A stretch of DNA of 64,000 nt from Macrotis lagotis (taxonomy: Eukaryota > Chordata > Mammalia > Peramelemorphia > Peramelidae): the NCBI RefSeq assembly GCF_037893015.1, contig NC_133665.1, forward strand, positions 35,956,320-36,020,319, read 5' to 3'. The first letter of the stretch is position 1. Every line of letters begins with the position of its first letter. The notes beneath the pieces are model-generated. The model was not told the DNA's origin. It did no database searches and was given only the letters and a program-made list of their open reading frames with translations. Position numbers and translations under genes: made by a program. Below are positions 11,313-22,665 of the stretch, one piece after another.

Positions 11313-12039
11313 AAAAAGAAACAATTTGGCACTTATAGTGCTATAAAATATAAAGTTAAAGAGGGAAGCTATAAAAGAGAGAAATTATGAAAAAGTATTG
11401 GATAAAACTGAAATACTTGCAGATTTTTAAATGAAAACTTCTCATCACTCAGGTTTAATGATTAAATATGTTAAGAGAAAGTCTAATGGATATGTCAATT
11501 AAATGGGATTATTTTATCCTTAACATTAAAAAACAATTTTTAAGGTTAAAAAAAGTCATTATATGAAAGGCTAAAAATGCCAGTAAATTTTGAAGTTTGG
11601 AGTAAAAGTAACCATTTACCAATCGAACACAAAATTAGAATCTCTATTATTGAGCTGCTTTGTAAATTCTGATATACAGTTATGTCCCCTGCCTGTGTCT
11701 TGGTTTCTTTATTTTTAAAATGTGGAGATTGGACTAGATCAAGAGTTTTTAATGAGTAATCCATAAACCTGCTTTTTAAATTTTTAATATCCCAATATAA
11801 TTTTGTCATTGATAAGTTTATACTTTTATGTATTTAAAAACATTCTTCTGAGAAAGGGTCTGCAGGTTTTATCAAACAGTCAAAGGGGTCAAGGGATAAG
11901 AAAGAACCCCTGGACCAGATAGATGATTTCTGAGGTCTTTCTAGCTCTGATAGTCAATGATTTATATTCTTTTTACCTATGATTTGGTTGGCCCAATTTG
12001 CACAATATGTGTTCAGACAACAGCCCCTTAAAGATACTC
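11313..12039. other. No gene or clear repeat recognised
   Basis: AT-rich sequence between two oppositely oriented L1 ends. 11690-11945 has weak MIR-like wording ('aaaatgtggagattggacta', 'gatgatttctgaggtctttc'), but order and identity are poor. Confidence 0.5.
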
Positions 12040-12912
12040 CCAAGATGTTCTTTCTTTTCTTTTTTTATTGTTTTTTGAATTTCACAATTTTGCCCCAATC
12101 TCGATTCCCTCCCCCACCCCCCCCCACAGAAGGTAGTCTGTTAGTCTTTACATTGTTTCCATGTTGTACATTGATCAAAATTGAATGTGTTGAGTAAGAA
12201 ATAATATCCTTAAAGAAAAAAATAAAAGAGATACCAAAACTACATAAAATGCCTTTTTTTAAAAATTAAAGGTAATAATCTATGGTCTTTGTTCAAACTT
12301 CACAATTCCCTCTTTGGATACAGATAGTATTCCCCATCGCAGATCCTCCAAAATTGTCCCTGAGTTTTGCACTGGTGAAATGAGCAAATCCATCAGGATT
12401 GATCATCATTCCATATTGCTGTTAGGGTATAAAATGTTTTTCTGGTTCTGTTCATCTCACTCAGCATAAGTTCATGCAAATCCTTCCAGGCTTCTCTGAA
12501 ATAGTGTTCCATAACATACATGTACCATAATTTTTTCAGCCATTCCCTAATTGATGGACAGTCACTCACTTTCCAATTCTTTGCCACCAAAAACAGGGCT
12601 GCTATGAATATTTTTGTACAAGTGATGCTTTTACCCTTTTTCATCATCTCTTCAGGGTATAGACCCAGTAGTGGCATTGCTGGATCAAAGGGTATGCACA
12701 TTTTTATTGCCCTTTGGGCGTTAATTCCAAATTGCTCTCCAGAAAGGTTGGATGAGTTCACAGCTCCACCAGCAACGTATTAGTGTCTCAGATTTTCCAC
12801 ATCTCTTCCAGCATTGATCATTGTCCTTTCTGGTCATATTGGCCAGTCTGAGAGGTGAGAGGTTGTACCTCAGAGATGCCAAGGTGTTTTTCAGTGGGAC
12901 CAACACTTATCT
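12040..12912 (-). mobile_element. L1 3' end, opposite orientation to the previous copy
   Basis: On the minus strand: LRYNLSPLRLANMTRKDNDQ, CWWSCELIQPFWRAIWN, then FDPAMPLLGLYPEEMMKKGK, TCTKIFIAALFLVAKNWK and MYVMEHYFREAWKDLHELML, split by a frameshift near 12720-12760. The 3' UTR runs to about 12040. It is the same family as 10333-11312. Confidence 0.8.
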
Positions 12913-13149
12913 GGAGTAGCTGGGTGATATAATGGGAAAAGTAGGAGACCAGGAGACAGAGAGATTTAGGTTCTAAGCTTATTAATTCTGTCAACAATTA
13001 GATTCACGATCTTAAGCAGGTCACAACTTACCTAAGACCGATTTTCTATCCTTAAAAAAAATTAACAAGTTTCACAAGATAATTTCTAAGCTCTTACACT
13101 TAATAATCCAAAGTCAGGTGCCCAGCAACTACAACACTCCAAAAAGAAA

Positions 13150-13385
13150 GAAAGAAGCCTTCATTTGGACCAAGTGTTTTACAAATAGCATCTCATTTGA
13201 GACTCACAATAATCCTGGGAGGCAAGTAAGATTATCGCCATTTTACAATTGAGGAAAATTGAGGCAAACAGAGGGTAAATGACTTGTCCAGCTTTATATA
13301 ACTATTAAATATCCAAGTCTGGATCAGCCCGTGTGGGCTCCAGGCCCAGCCCTATCCATCATACCTGTTAGCTGCCACCATAGTT
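13150..13385 (-). mobile_element. MIR/THER1-like SINE
   Basis: Antisense order: 'tttacaaatagcatctcatt', 'cacaataatcctgggaggca', 'cattttacaattgaggaaaa', 'gcccgtgtgggctccaggcc'. Confidence 0.6.
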
Positions 13386-14180
13386 AGAAGTCAATCACAA
13401 GTAAGCAAAAAACATTTCTCTGAGGTCACTTTATTCCCCAGAAGAGATCCTATCCCTGGGCTTATGAACTCGAAATTGTGGGGAAGTTAAAACAATAACA
13501 GATTAGAATCAGAGAAAACCCTAATAAAATGGAGGAAGCATAAACCAACAGAGACAGGCAGGAACATAATAAATATTTAACATTAAAAAAGCTTTTAAAA
13601 AGGCATAGGTCATTTTGACTTCTTAGTACAGAGTTCTATAGAACTCATTAGTCACTGAAGCATGTAAGTATATATGCATACATTTATGTTCACATGTATA
13701 CAAGTATATTGTATGGTATATATGTATGTATATATATATATGCATATGTGTACTTTCCTCATTGAGGTTTTGATAAATTCCAGTAGGCACAAGAAATTAA
13801 ATGGGAATTTGGGGGAGTTTTGCAGAAGCCACAGACAGCATACAAAAGCCAGCAGACTACAAAGAGCCTATGACCAAATACTTAGCCCATAAAAGAAAAA
13901 AAAAGAAAAAATTCAGACTACTTCTCTGGTATAACAGAAGGAACAAAAAGTTTTACGTGGATTTTCCAGATAATGGGGAGTTCTGCACTCCTAACCCCCT
14001 TGATGTGGAAGGGATAACTAAATCATATATATGCATATCTAGATATACATACACATGAGCATATGATACATACAAATATACAAAAATACAATAATGAATA
14101 TTTATGGTGATTTTGAGTCATTAAGATAACGTTAAAAGAAGGCAGGGAAGTATATAATACTTTTTGGAATGATTTCCATC
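13386..14180. other. Non-coding, with AT/TATG-rich runs
   Basis: No gene recognised. It contains a low-complexity 'tatgtatgtatatatatata' stretch near 13720-13745 and a similar one near 14020-14090. Confidence 0.6.
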
Positions 14181-14194
14181 AAAAGTAGATGGAA

Positions 14195-14348
14195 GGGGAG
14201 GCTAGGTGGCGCAGTGGATAAAGCACCAGCCCTGGAGTCAGGAGTACCTGGGTTCAAATCCAGTCTCAGACACTTAATAATTACCTAGCTGTGTGACCTT
14301 GGGCAAGCCACTTAACCTCATTTGCCTTACAAAAAAAAAAACCTAAAA
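14195..14348 (+). mobile_element. WSINE1-like SINE with 14-bp target duplication
   Basis: 'ggggaggctaggtggcgcag' to a poly(A) tail, flanked by 'aaaagtagatggaa' at 14181-14194 and 14349-14362. Confidence 0.95.
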
Positions 14349-14515
14349 AAAAGTAGATGGAATTCTTAAAAGGGTGGAAAGACTTTAATCATCTGGAAAA
14401 TTAAAAGTTCATTCACTGATTAAACCTAGGACAAATTCTTTGCTTCTCTGGACATTCATTTCCTTATGTATTAAATGAGAGGGTTGGGCTACTTGATCTC
14501 TGAGGATTCTTTATA

Positions 14516-14518
<3 letters not shown>

Positions 14519-14580
<62 letters not shown>
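14519..14580. repeat. (TG)n microsatellite, about 62 bp
   Basis: Pure TG dinucleotides. The CVCVCV open frame across it is a repeat artefact. Confidence 0.97.
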
Positions 14581-14583
<3 letters not shown>

Positions 14584-15084
14584 AGGCAGAGACGTACTGT
14601 GTGATGATCCCAAGACAATGTCTGGTGTCCAGTCTGGGTTCGGCCTATCATTTTAGATTTATTTTCTATTACCTCTTCACCCGCCTATAGAATCTATATT
14701 CCAGTCAAATTGGCCTATTTGCCAGCTCCCTTCCCATCCACCTCATACAATTTACCACCTCTATTCTTTTGCACAAGTAATGTTCCCCAATGTCCAGAAT
14801 GCTCTTTCTCCTTAATTCTATCTCTCAGAATCTCTTATTTCCTTTAAGGTAACAGGTCAGGTGTTACTTTTTCTTATGCCCCACAGGTTGCTAGTATTTT
14901 CTACCTTCTGTTGAAATTATGGTATATTTACTTATCTATATTCATCCAGTAGGACACAAACTCCTTGAAACCAATAACTATTATTGTCTTTTTAATACCC
15001 AATTAATAGAAAGTCTTACATTAAAAAAATACTGTCCAGGTTTCACACATCAGTAGGAAGTTCCTAATGAAAAAATTCACTCCA

Positions 15085-15232
15085 CCATTACAGGTAAGCA
15101 AGTCTTTCTCAGTTTGCAGATTTAGAGCAACTTGTCAAGGGTCACAGAGCAAATATATATCAGGAATGATCTTGAACCCTGGAGCTTCTTGACTGGAAGC
15201 TGGTTCTCTCTCTTCACTACCCCTGTGCCTCA
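15085..15232 (-). mobile_element. MIR-like SINE remnant
   Basis: 'gcagatttagagcaacttgt', 'caagggtcacagagcaaata', 'cttgaaccctggagcttctt' in antisense MIR order. Confidence 0.5.
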
Positions 15233-17077
15233 TGCTTTGCACATCAAATGTGCTTAAGTAGCATTGATGTGAATTTTTCAGAACATAATTTTGTGCATGG
15301 GAGTTCAATGCATATTTGTGGAATTAAAAGAAATGAGTAATAATTTAAGATAACATAAAATTACAAGGAAAAGAATACTTGAATAATTTAAGAAGATCCA
15401 TGTGAATCCCAGTGCATATCATACACAAGGTTCATTTTTTACCCTAAATCTTTGAATTAATGGATGTTTGTAAATGTCAGGGTATACCTTTTAAAAAATA
15501 ACAATAACAATAAAGGCACTACAATATTGTTTGCTTGTAACCAGTGAAAGAAAGAAAAAAATCATTTGGCAAGAGAAAGAACCCTTATTGGTTCTGACAT
15601 AAAAATTTCTTGCTGTGAGGTAGAAATGCTGTACTCCAAATACCAGAAGAAACATGAAATCTCCAGGGTTATGTTCAGTAACTTCTAGTTCAAAAGCAGA
15701 ATCTGCAGGTGCATTATTTAAGAGCTTGTCAAAGATGATCTTCTATGGCACATGACTTCAGGCTTCATCTCTTGATAAGAAGGCAGCAAGGTGGATTCTC
15801 TTGAAAATATGAAATTTGGCTCATTGACTATTAGAATTAACTCCTGTTATTTGATACAGCACCCAGAAAGAACTGCTTAAATCCCTATTAATGGAACTTT
15901 ACATTTTCAATTAATGTGCTGGTTCTTATTTTACACAGCCAAATGTCAGAGAATTCAATCATTTTTTAATACAATTATCTTAACTACTACCCATGCTTAT
16001 ACTCAATAATAGATTGTATTCTTTTTCCCATTAACTTTAATCTCTAAATATTTGTGTACAATCAGGTTGAATAAAGGTCAACTAGAAACCATAATTTTGA
16101 ATTTCCTGGCTTTTGTGCTATAAAATTTCAGGTCATATAGCAATATTACCAATTTTCCACATGGAGGGGGAAAACAGTATGGGACATAACCTGATAAATA
16201 ATTAACAACACAATCTTCCAGTGTGAATGGTGAGACAAATTACTAACTAATTCTGGACTGAAACATTGGTTTAATTCATTTATTAAAGTACTACCAGGGG
16301 AGTACATAAGCAAAATTTAGCTAAAATAAAGACAAACTGCATCAGTTAAGATAATACTGTGCCAGTACACCTTGTGACTAAAAAATGACCAATATAAAGA
16401 AACCTAATCATTTAATAATTCCTTATGTGTCAAGAGTCAAATAAAACTAATCAAGATTGAGGAATTATTTGGCACCATTTAATATTCACAAGGGTATGTT
16501 CTGACTTGCTTTATTCAGAATAACTCTTTCTCTAAGTGGGAACTTGCCTTACTACCTTTCAAAGTCATTACATTTTTAAAAGCATGAATATCTCACAAGA
16601 GTTTGCTGCTGTAGTTGTCCTTTAATAAATTCTTCTCAGCTCAAATGAGAAACGAAATTTGACATTTGCATTAGTATTCTCTCTCAACAAACCTATCTAC
16701 TGTTAAGCACTTTCCCTGCATATGGACAGTAGCATATAGATAGGTGGAAGGATAAAGGACCAAATCAATGACTTATCTGAGAAGTCTTTAAGATACTGTC
16801 TTTTTTCACAATGGTTGGGAGACAGAAGCTATACATCAGACAAGCATAGCTTCCTTCTCTCTGCTACAAGCATTGCAAAGATGAGTATTTGAATAGTCAG
16901 TTTAAGAAGGGTTGTAGGTTGGTATGAATGTGCTATTTAATAACAAAGAGGTGTGTTCCTATTTGGTTCCAATCCTAGGCAATCCTAGGACCAGAGTTAA
17001 AAGATGGAAACAGGATCCAAATCCCATTTTCCCACCCTGTATCTTTTTTTGGTGGCATAAGCTCCAATGATGATAAC
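15233..17077. other. Repeat-poor non-coding block, candidate conserved regulatory sequence
   Basis: About 1.8 kb without any recognised SINE, LINE or microsatellite, in a window where most kilobases carry one. It is AT-rich with many homeodomain-type cores (for example 'ccctattaatggaac', 'ttcaattaatgtgctgg', 'cctaatcatttaataattcc') and a POU-like 'tttgcatta'. It lies 15-18 kb downstream of the TLE4 poly(A) site. No conservation data are available to me. Confidence 0.35.
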
Positions 17078-17085
17078 TGAATTTC

Positions 17086-17244
17086 TTTTTTTTTTTTTAA
17101 TGTTTTTGCAAGGCAAACGGGGTTAAGTGGCTTGCCCAAGGCCACACAGCTAATTAATTATTAAGTGTCTGAGACCGGATTTGAACCCAGGTACTCCTGA
17201 CTCCAGGGCCAATGCTTTATCCACTATGCCAACCTAGTCGCCCC
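17086..17244 (-). mobile_element. WSINE1-like SINE
   Basis: Antisense copy from poly(T) and 'tgtttttgcaaggcaaacgg' to 'gccaacctagtcgcccc', with a short duplication 'ctgaattt' at 17078-17085 and 17245-17252. Confidence 0.9.
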
Positions 17245-17252
17245 TCTGAATT

Positions 17253-18525
17253 TTTTTTTAATGTTAAGGTAGATGATTTTCAACCAGACCTCTAAAAATA
17301 GAAGCTGACCATTTTCTCTAATAGTACCAATGCTGAAATAAGCCTACATCTACAAAGAATAAAGCCCTATCTGCTTCTGATTTTGCTTTTCATGCTTAGG
17401 CCTGGAAATTGATAACTATCTTTAAAAATGTATTTGAACATATTTTTCTGATCAAACTTTCCATAGCCATTGAAATAAATGTGGTTATGAGAGGTAACAA
17501 TCAACAGTCACACCCTTTTACTTTATTGCTTTTTGCTATTGCTCTTTTCTTCAAAAGACTCTAGCATCTTCTGCCTTGTTGGTATAACCTTGAATTCGTC
17601 TCTGTAAGGTACGCACAGTCCAATTTCTCAATATTTGTGACTCCAGAAAGGTCATTTCATTTTATTATGGAAAGTATACCACCCTGAAATTTGACATTTT
17701 CTCCTTTAGAACCCAAAATTCTGTAAGAAGATCAAAAACATCATTTCCTTACCTAAGTACCACTATTCAAAAAAGTCCTTTAAGAGATTCTAAAAACTAA
17801 GAATACTTAAATTTAAAACTATCACTTTTTAAAAGTGCATTGGGTGGGGTTGGGGGAGTCTAATGGGTAAAGGTGACCCAAAAAGGAAGGAAAACGTCTT
17901 TTTTCGTCCTTGAAAAACTTTTTTTTCTCAAAATGGGCTAAAGGGGACGTTGCCCAGATTCACCTTGAGACTGAGAAAAAGCACAAAAAATTTGTTTTCA
18001 GGCAGCCACTTGAAAACAGAGACTTATAATGGAAAAAAATCTTTTTTCTGCCACAACTGTAGCTTTGCTTCTAAAATGCTATAATAAATGATAAGAGGCT
18101 TTCTAATGTGCTCGGGATTGCCAAAATAAGCTATTGTGTCTTTGTTAGTTCTCTATGGAAGCTTGAACAGAGTGGGAAATCAGCATAGGATGCAGAACAC
18201 AGGAGCAGTGACTCTTTAAGGAAATCATCAGGGAGGCAGCAGCTTTTGCTGATGTCATAGCTGGGAGCATAAGAGGTAGGCAGAAGACAAAGCTCATTGT
18301 TGACAAGGTGCCACTGTGCTCAACTGTCAAGAGCCAGGACGCTGAAGAAATTCGTGTGCATCCAAGAATACAGAGCAAGTAATTAAATGGTTTGGGGTAT
18401 AGACTTCTTTATCAGTATTTGCCTAGTGCTGAGTAAGGAATCTCAAAATAATTTGATGAGTAGTTACAAAAACAAAAAATTAAATCCATTCAATTACCAA
18501 AGTTAGGATAATTTTATCCCATTGC

Positions 18526-18590
<65 letters not shown>

Positions 18591-19565
18591 AATTAAGAGG
18601 AGAAAAATGCAACCAAGACAGATTAAATGGTCCTTTGGAGATGTCGTTGCTCATAGTTTTGCAGTTTTTGTGCTCCAGTGTAGCTCTGAAAGATTGATGG
18701 GTGACAGTATCTTTTTTATAAGAATGTCCTTTGGCAAAAGAAAGGGCTAACTCTTATTTGTTGAACCAAGGGTTTTGTTTTTCTTTTTCTGGTGCCCTTC
18801 TACCTCCTCACCCTTTATCCTATATAACACCTTTGCTCAGGGTCATTGTAGCTATATAGACATGCACCAATTTGGTTAACCAGACACTGTATTTCCCAGA
18901 ACTTGATATCTATTCAAAATTTCCTTTTCCTTATGTGCTATTTTGTCTTTTTTTTAACCTCTAACTTATCCTCACAAATGCTCTACAGTTTGCCTTTCAA
19001 TTCATCATTATTTCAGGGCTGAGTTGGCAGTCCGGTACTTAACAGGGGTGATTCTACCTTGTCAATGCATTCGAAGAACTCCAAAACAAAAAAGTCCATT
19101 GATGACCCTGCTTGAGAAACCAAATGTGGGATGCTCCTATGAAAAGAAAGTTTCACAGGATTTTGGATATTCTCTCTTCATGCTTCACTTCCCTTGGTCA
19201 GGAGTTTGGTGTAGTATACTTGCTTGGCACGCTAAGTTTCCTAAAAGTTCTAACTAGCTTATTTAATTTTTTATCTCTCTTATTTTCTATGGGTTATTAT
19301 TTTAGAATATGCTACAAATATAGAACAAACCTGTTACAACTTTCAGTTCAGTCTTGCATTGGTACCATTTTTGATTAAATAAATGTCTTCTAGTATTCAA
19401 GCTGATACATAACCTTCAGACATCAATTGATCCACAGTGCTAGGACCATCATTTGAAGCATAAAATAAAGTATAGAAAGACATTTATTAGTGATATTGAT
19501 TTTTTTTAAAGTTTATCCTTTTTCAAATCCAAACCTAGATTCAATGCCATGTGCACCATTTACTG
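17253..19565. other. Non-coding stretch with one long (TA)n tract
   Basis: No gene or interspersed repeat recognised apart from the microsatellite at 18529-18587. Short open frames here look like chance. Confidence 0.5.
18529..18587. repeat. (TA)n microsatellite, about 59 bp
   Basis: Uninterrupted TA dinucleotides. Confidence 0.97.
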
Positions 19566-19686
19566 TTTTTTGTTTTTGCAAGGCAATTGCCCAAGGTTAT
19601 TATTAAGTGTCTGAAGTCAGATTTAAACTCAGGTCCTCCTGACTCCAGGGCTGGTGGTCTATCCACTGTGTCACCTAGCTGCCCCC
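19566..19686 (-). mobile_element. WSINE-type SINE, internally shortened
   Basis: Antisense: 'tttttgcaaggcaattgccc', 'gtgtctgaagtcagatttaa', 'ggtcctcctgactccagggc', 'cacctagctgccccc'. The segment between 'aggcaa' and 'ttgcccaagg' is deleted relative to other copies. Confidence 0.8.
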
Positions 19687-20355
19687 ATTACTGAAATTAT
19701 TAAAAAATCTTTGGGAGAGGGGTGGAGCCAAGATGGTGATGTGAAGGCAGCATTTCCCAGGAACTCCTTCCCCCACCCCAAACTCCAAAAAACCAACAAA
19801 TGATGGCTCCAGCCAAAATTTAGAGGGGGAGAACCCACAGAAGGACTGAGTGATATATTTTCCCAGTCCAAGATAACTTAGAAGCTCTGCAGGAAAGCTG
19901 TGTTTCACCAGGACGGGAGTGGGAAAAAGCCATTGCCACAGCCCAGCACAGCCCAGAGATCAGCGGCAACAGCTTGAAGGGTAGTGAGAGAACTCTGCTA
20001 CATTAGAATGATGGTGGAGTGAGGGAGCACTGGCCGCAGAATCTGCAGCAAGAATCTGGAGGAAGCAGCCTGCGCCCCCAGAAATGGTAAGGGGTCAGAA
20101 TTTTCTGAAATTTCTCTGCTCTCCCTCGGGTAGGACTCTGCTGTTTGCCTGCACTCAGATCCAGCTTGCAGTTTGGGCTCCCATATTAAGATAGCAGGAT
20201 CCTCCTTATAGCTCCTGGGCAGAGAGAAGTGGGGGGGGGGGATCTACATATCAAAACACAGGCAAGAGAGCATAAGACCTTGGAGGAATAAAGATCCCAG
20301 TGGGGGTTCCCCCAAAAAACCCAAAGCCTTGGAAGTGCTGTCTTGGGCTGAGGAA

Positions 20356-20640
20356 ATGAGCAAACAACAGAAAAAGAAGAATCTGAGCATAGAGAATTAC
20401 TTTAGTCCTGTGGAACATCAAAACCCATACTCAGATGATGACAAAATCCATATCCAAAACCTCCAAGAGAAATAGAAAATGGGCTCAGATTATGGGTGAG
20501 CTCAAAAAAGACTTTGAAAACAAATTAAGGGAGATGGAGGAAAATTTGGGAGGAGAAATGAGAGCTATGCAGAAAAATCATGAAAACCAAATCAACAACT
20601 TGGTGATAGATATACAAAAAAAAACACTGAAGAAAATAAT
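20356..20640 (+). pseudogene. ORF1p remnant of the HAL1-like element (N-terminal and coiled-coil part)
   Basis: ATG at 20356 opens MSKQQKKKNLSIENYFSPVE..., which stops at a TAG near 20473. The adjacent frame then carries MTKSISKTSKRNRKWAQIMG and a charged heptad-like stretch (ELKKDFENKLREMEENLGGE, MRAMQKNHENQINNL), as in the L1 ORF1p coiled coil. So there is at least one frameshift, and a SINE at 20660 interrupts what follows. The C-terminal part resumes after 20811 and again after 21127. Confidence 0.6.
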
Positions 20641-20659
20641 ATGTTAAAACCCAGTTTAA

Positions 20660-20810
20660 GGGGCGGCTGGGTGGTATAGTAGATAAAGCGCTGGCCTTGG
20701 AGTCAGGAGTACCTGGGTTCAAATCAGGTCTCAGACACTTAATTACCTAGCTGTGTGGCCTTGGGCAAGCCACTTAACCCTGTTTGCCTTGCAAAAAAAA
20801 ACTAAAAAAA
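20660..20810 (+). mobile_element. WSINE1-like SINE nested in the HAL1-like element
   Basis: 'gggcggctgggtggtatagt' to 'gtttgccttgcaaaaaaaaa', inserted in the ORF1 remnant. A short 'agttta' is repeated at both junctions. Confidence 0.9.
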
Positions 20811-21061
20811 AAAGTTTAGGCCTAATGGAAAAAGCAAAATAAAAGGCAAATGAGGAGAAGAATGCCTTAAAAAGGAGAATTGGCCAGCTGGAAAAGGAGA
20901 TAAAAAAAGCTCTCTGAAGAAAATAACTCCTACAAATGAAGAATGGAACTAAAGGAAGCTGATGACTTTTGCAAGGAATCAGAAAGAAAATTAGAAAAAA
21001 TTGTGAAATATCTCATTGGAAAAACAACCGACCTTGAAAACAGATCCAGAAGAAGTAATTT

Positions 21062-21126
21062 ATTTATTTTATTATTTTTTTTAGGTTTTTGTAAGGCAAA
21101 TGGGGTTAAGTGGCTTGCCCAAGGCC
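21062..21126 (-). mobile_element. Very short 5'-truncated WSINE1 insertion with 14-bp target duplication
   Basis: Only the 3' terminal ~65 bases of the SINE are present in antisense (poly(T), 'taggtttttgtaaggcaaat', 'ttaagtggcttgcccaaggc'). 'agaagaagtaattt' lies at 21048-21061 and again at 21127-21140. Confidence 0.92.
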
Positions 21127-22363
21127 AGAAGAAGTAATTTAAAAATTATTTGGCTATCTGAAAACCATGATCAGGAGAAAAGCCTAGACTTCTTTGTTCA
21201 AGAAATAATACAGCAAAACTGCCCTGAGATCCTAGAAGCAGAGGCTAAAATAGAAATCAAGGGAACTCACTAGTCACCTTCTAAAAGAGATCCCAAAAGA
21301 AAAACTTCCAGGAATATTATAGCCAAATTCCCAAACTTCCAAATCAAAGAGAAAATTCTAAAAGCTGTCCAGAAACAAACAATTCAACTACTGAATCTCA
21401 GTAGTCAGCATTACACAGGATCTGGCAGCATTTACATTTAAGGGCTCATAGGGATTGGAATATGATATTCTGGAAGGCAAAAGATCTTGGTTTACAATCG
21501 AGAATCAACTACCCAGCAAAACTGAACATCCTTTCAGGGGAACAGATGGACTTTCAATGAAACAGGGGACTTTCAAACTTTCCTATTTAAACAATCAGAG
21601 CTGAACAGAAAGTTTGATCTCCAAGTACAGGACTCTGGTGAACCATAGAGGGAGTAGAAGAGAAGAACTATGAGGAACTTAATGATACTGAACTGTTTGC
21701 ATTCCTGCATGGGAAGAAGATATAACTCATATGAACTTTCTCATTTATAAGAGCTGTTAGAAGGAGCATATATATAGACAGGACATAGGAAGGAGCAGAA
21801 TATAATGGCATAATATAGTAAAAAGATGGAGTCAATGGGTGATAAGGGAAGTACCGGGAGAAAAGGAGATAAAAACGTTAAGAAATTTCACATAAGAGTC
21901 AAGAAAAAGTTTTTTCGATGGAATGGAAAGGGGGAAGGCAAGGGACAATGAGAACCTTCATTCTCATCAGAAATGGCTCAGAGAAGAAATAATATACATA
22001 CTTAATAGGGTGAGGAAATCTAGCTTACCCTAGAAAAAAATGAGAAGAAAGGGATGGGATAAGGGGGAATGGGGGGATGGAAGGGGGGGAATAAGTGATA
22101 AAAGTGATCTAAGATTGAGGGAGAGGGTACTCAGATTCAACACACTTTTGGACAGGGCCAGGATGGAAGGAGGGAGAGAGAATAAAATAAATGAGAGTGG
22201 GGGGAAATAGAGTAGAAGTACAGCTAGTAATAGCAACTGTGGGAAAAATATTGAAGCAACTTCCCCGGGGGACTTATGATAAAGAAAGTAACTCAAAAGA
22301 ATGTGATCCAGCCACGACAGAGTTGTTGGTGTTGGAACAAAGACTCAAGCACATTTTTTATTA

Positions 22364-22482
22364 TTATTTGGGGGGGGTGCAGGGCAAATGGGGCTGGGTG
22401 GCCTGCCTGGGGCCCAGATTTGGACCCGGGTGCTCCTGGCTCAAGGACCAGTATTCTGTCCGCCACCCAGCCACCCCTACTA
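22364..22482 (-). mobile_element. Antisense SINE-like module within the HAL1-like 3' region (module 1)
   Basis: Diverged SINE body ('gcagggcaaatggggctggg', 'ggtgctcctggctcaaggac', 'ccacccagccacccctacta'). A related, less deleted copy in the same sequence context lies at 8066-8210, so the module is probably part of the element family rather than a private insertion. Confidence 0.6.
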
Positions 22483-22529
22483 TTATTACTATTTTATTTT
22501 GGGTCTTTTTTTCCCTTTTTTTTTTTGGT

Positions 22530-22665
22530 TTTTGCAGGGCAGTGGGGTTGGGGTGGCTTGCATGTCACACAGCTGGGTGATTGTTGGGTGTACAGGGCCG
22601 GATGTGGGCTTGGGTGCTCATGGCTACAGGGTTGGTGCTCCGTCCATTGCGCCACCTGGCCATAA
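22530..22665 (-). mobile_element. Antisense SINE-like module within the HAL1-like 3' region (module 2)
   Basis: 'gtttttgcagggcagtgggg', 'ggatgtgggcttgggtgctc', 'ccattgcgccacctggccat'. Its counterpart in opposite orientation at about 7845-7925 shares 'ggatgtgggcttgggtgctc' and the following (ATT)n run. Confidence 0.6.

Noticed and set aside
14475..14690. Cys/Val repeat open frame
   Set aside because: Translation of the (TG)n microsatellite.
22030..22296. Hydrophobic, Pro-rich open frame on the minus strand
   Set aside because: Antisense of purine-rich sequence in the HAL1-like element; no start context or homology.
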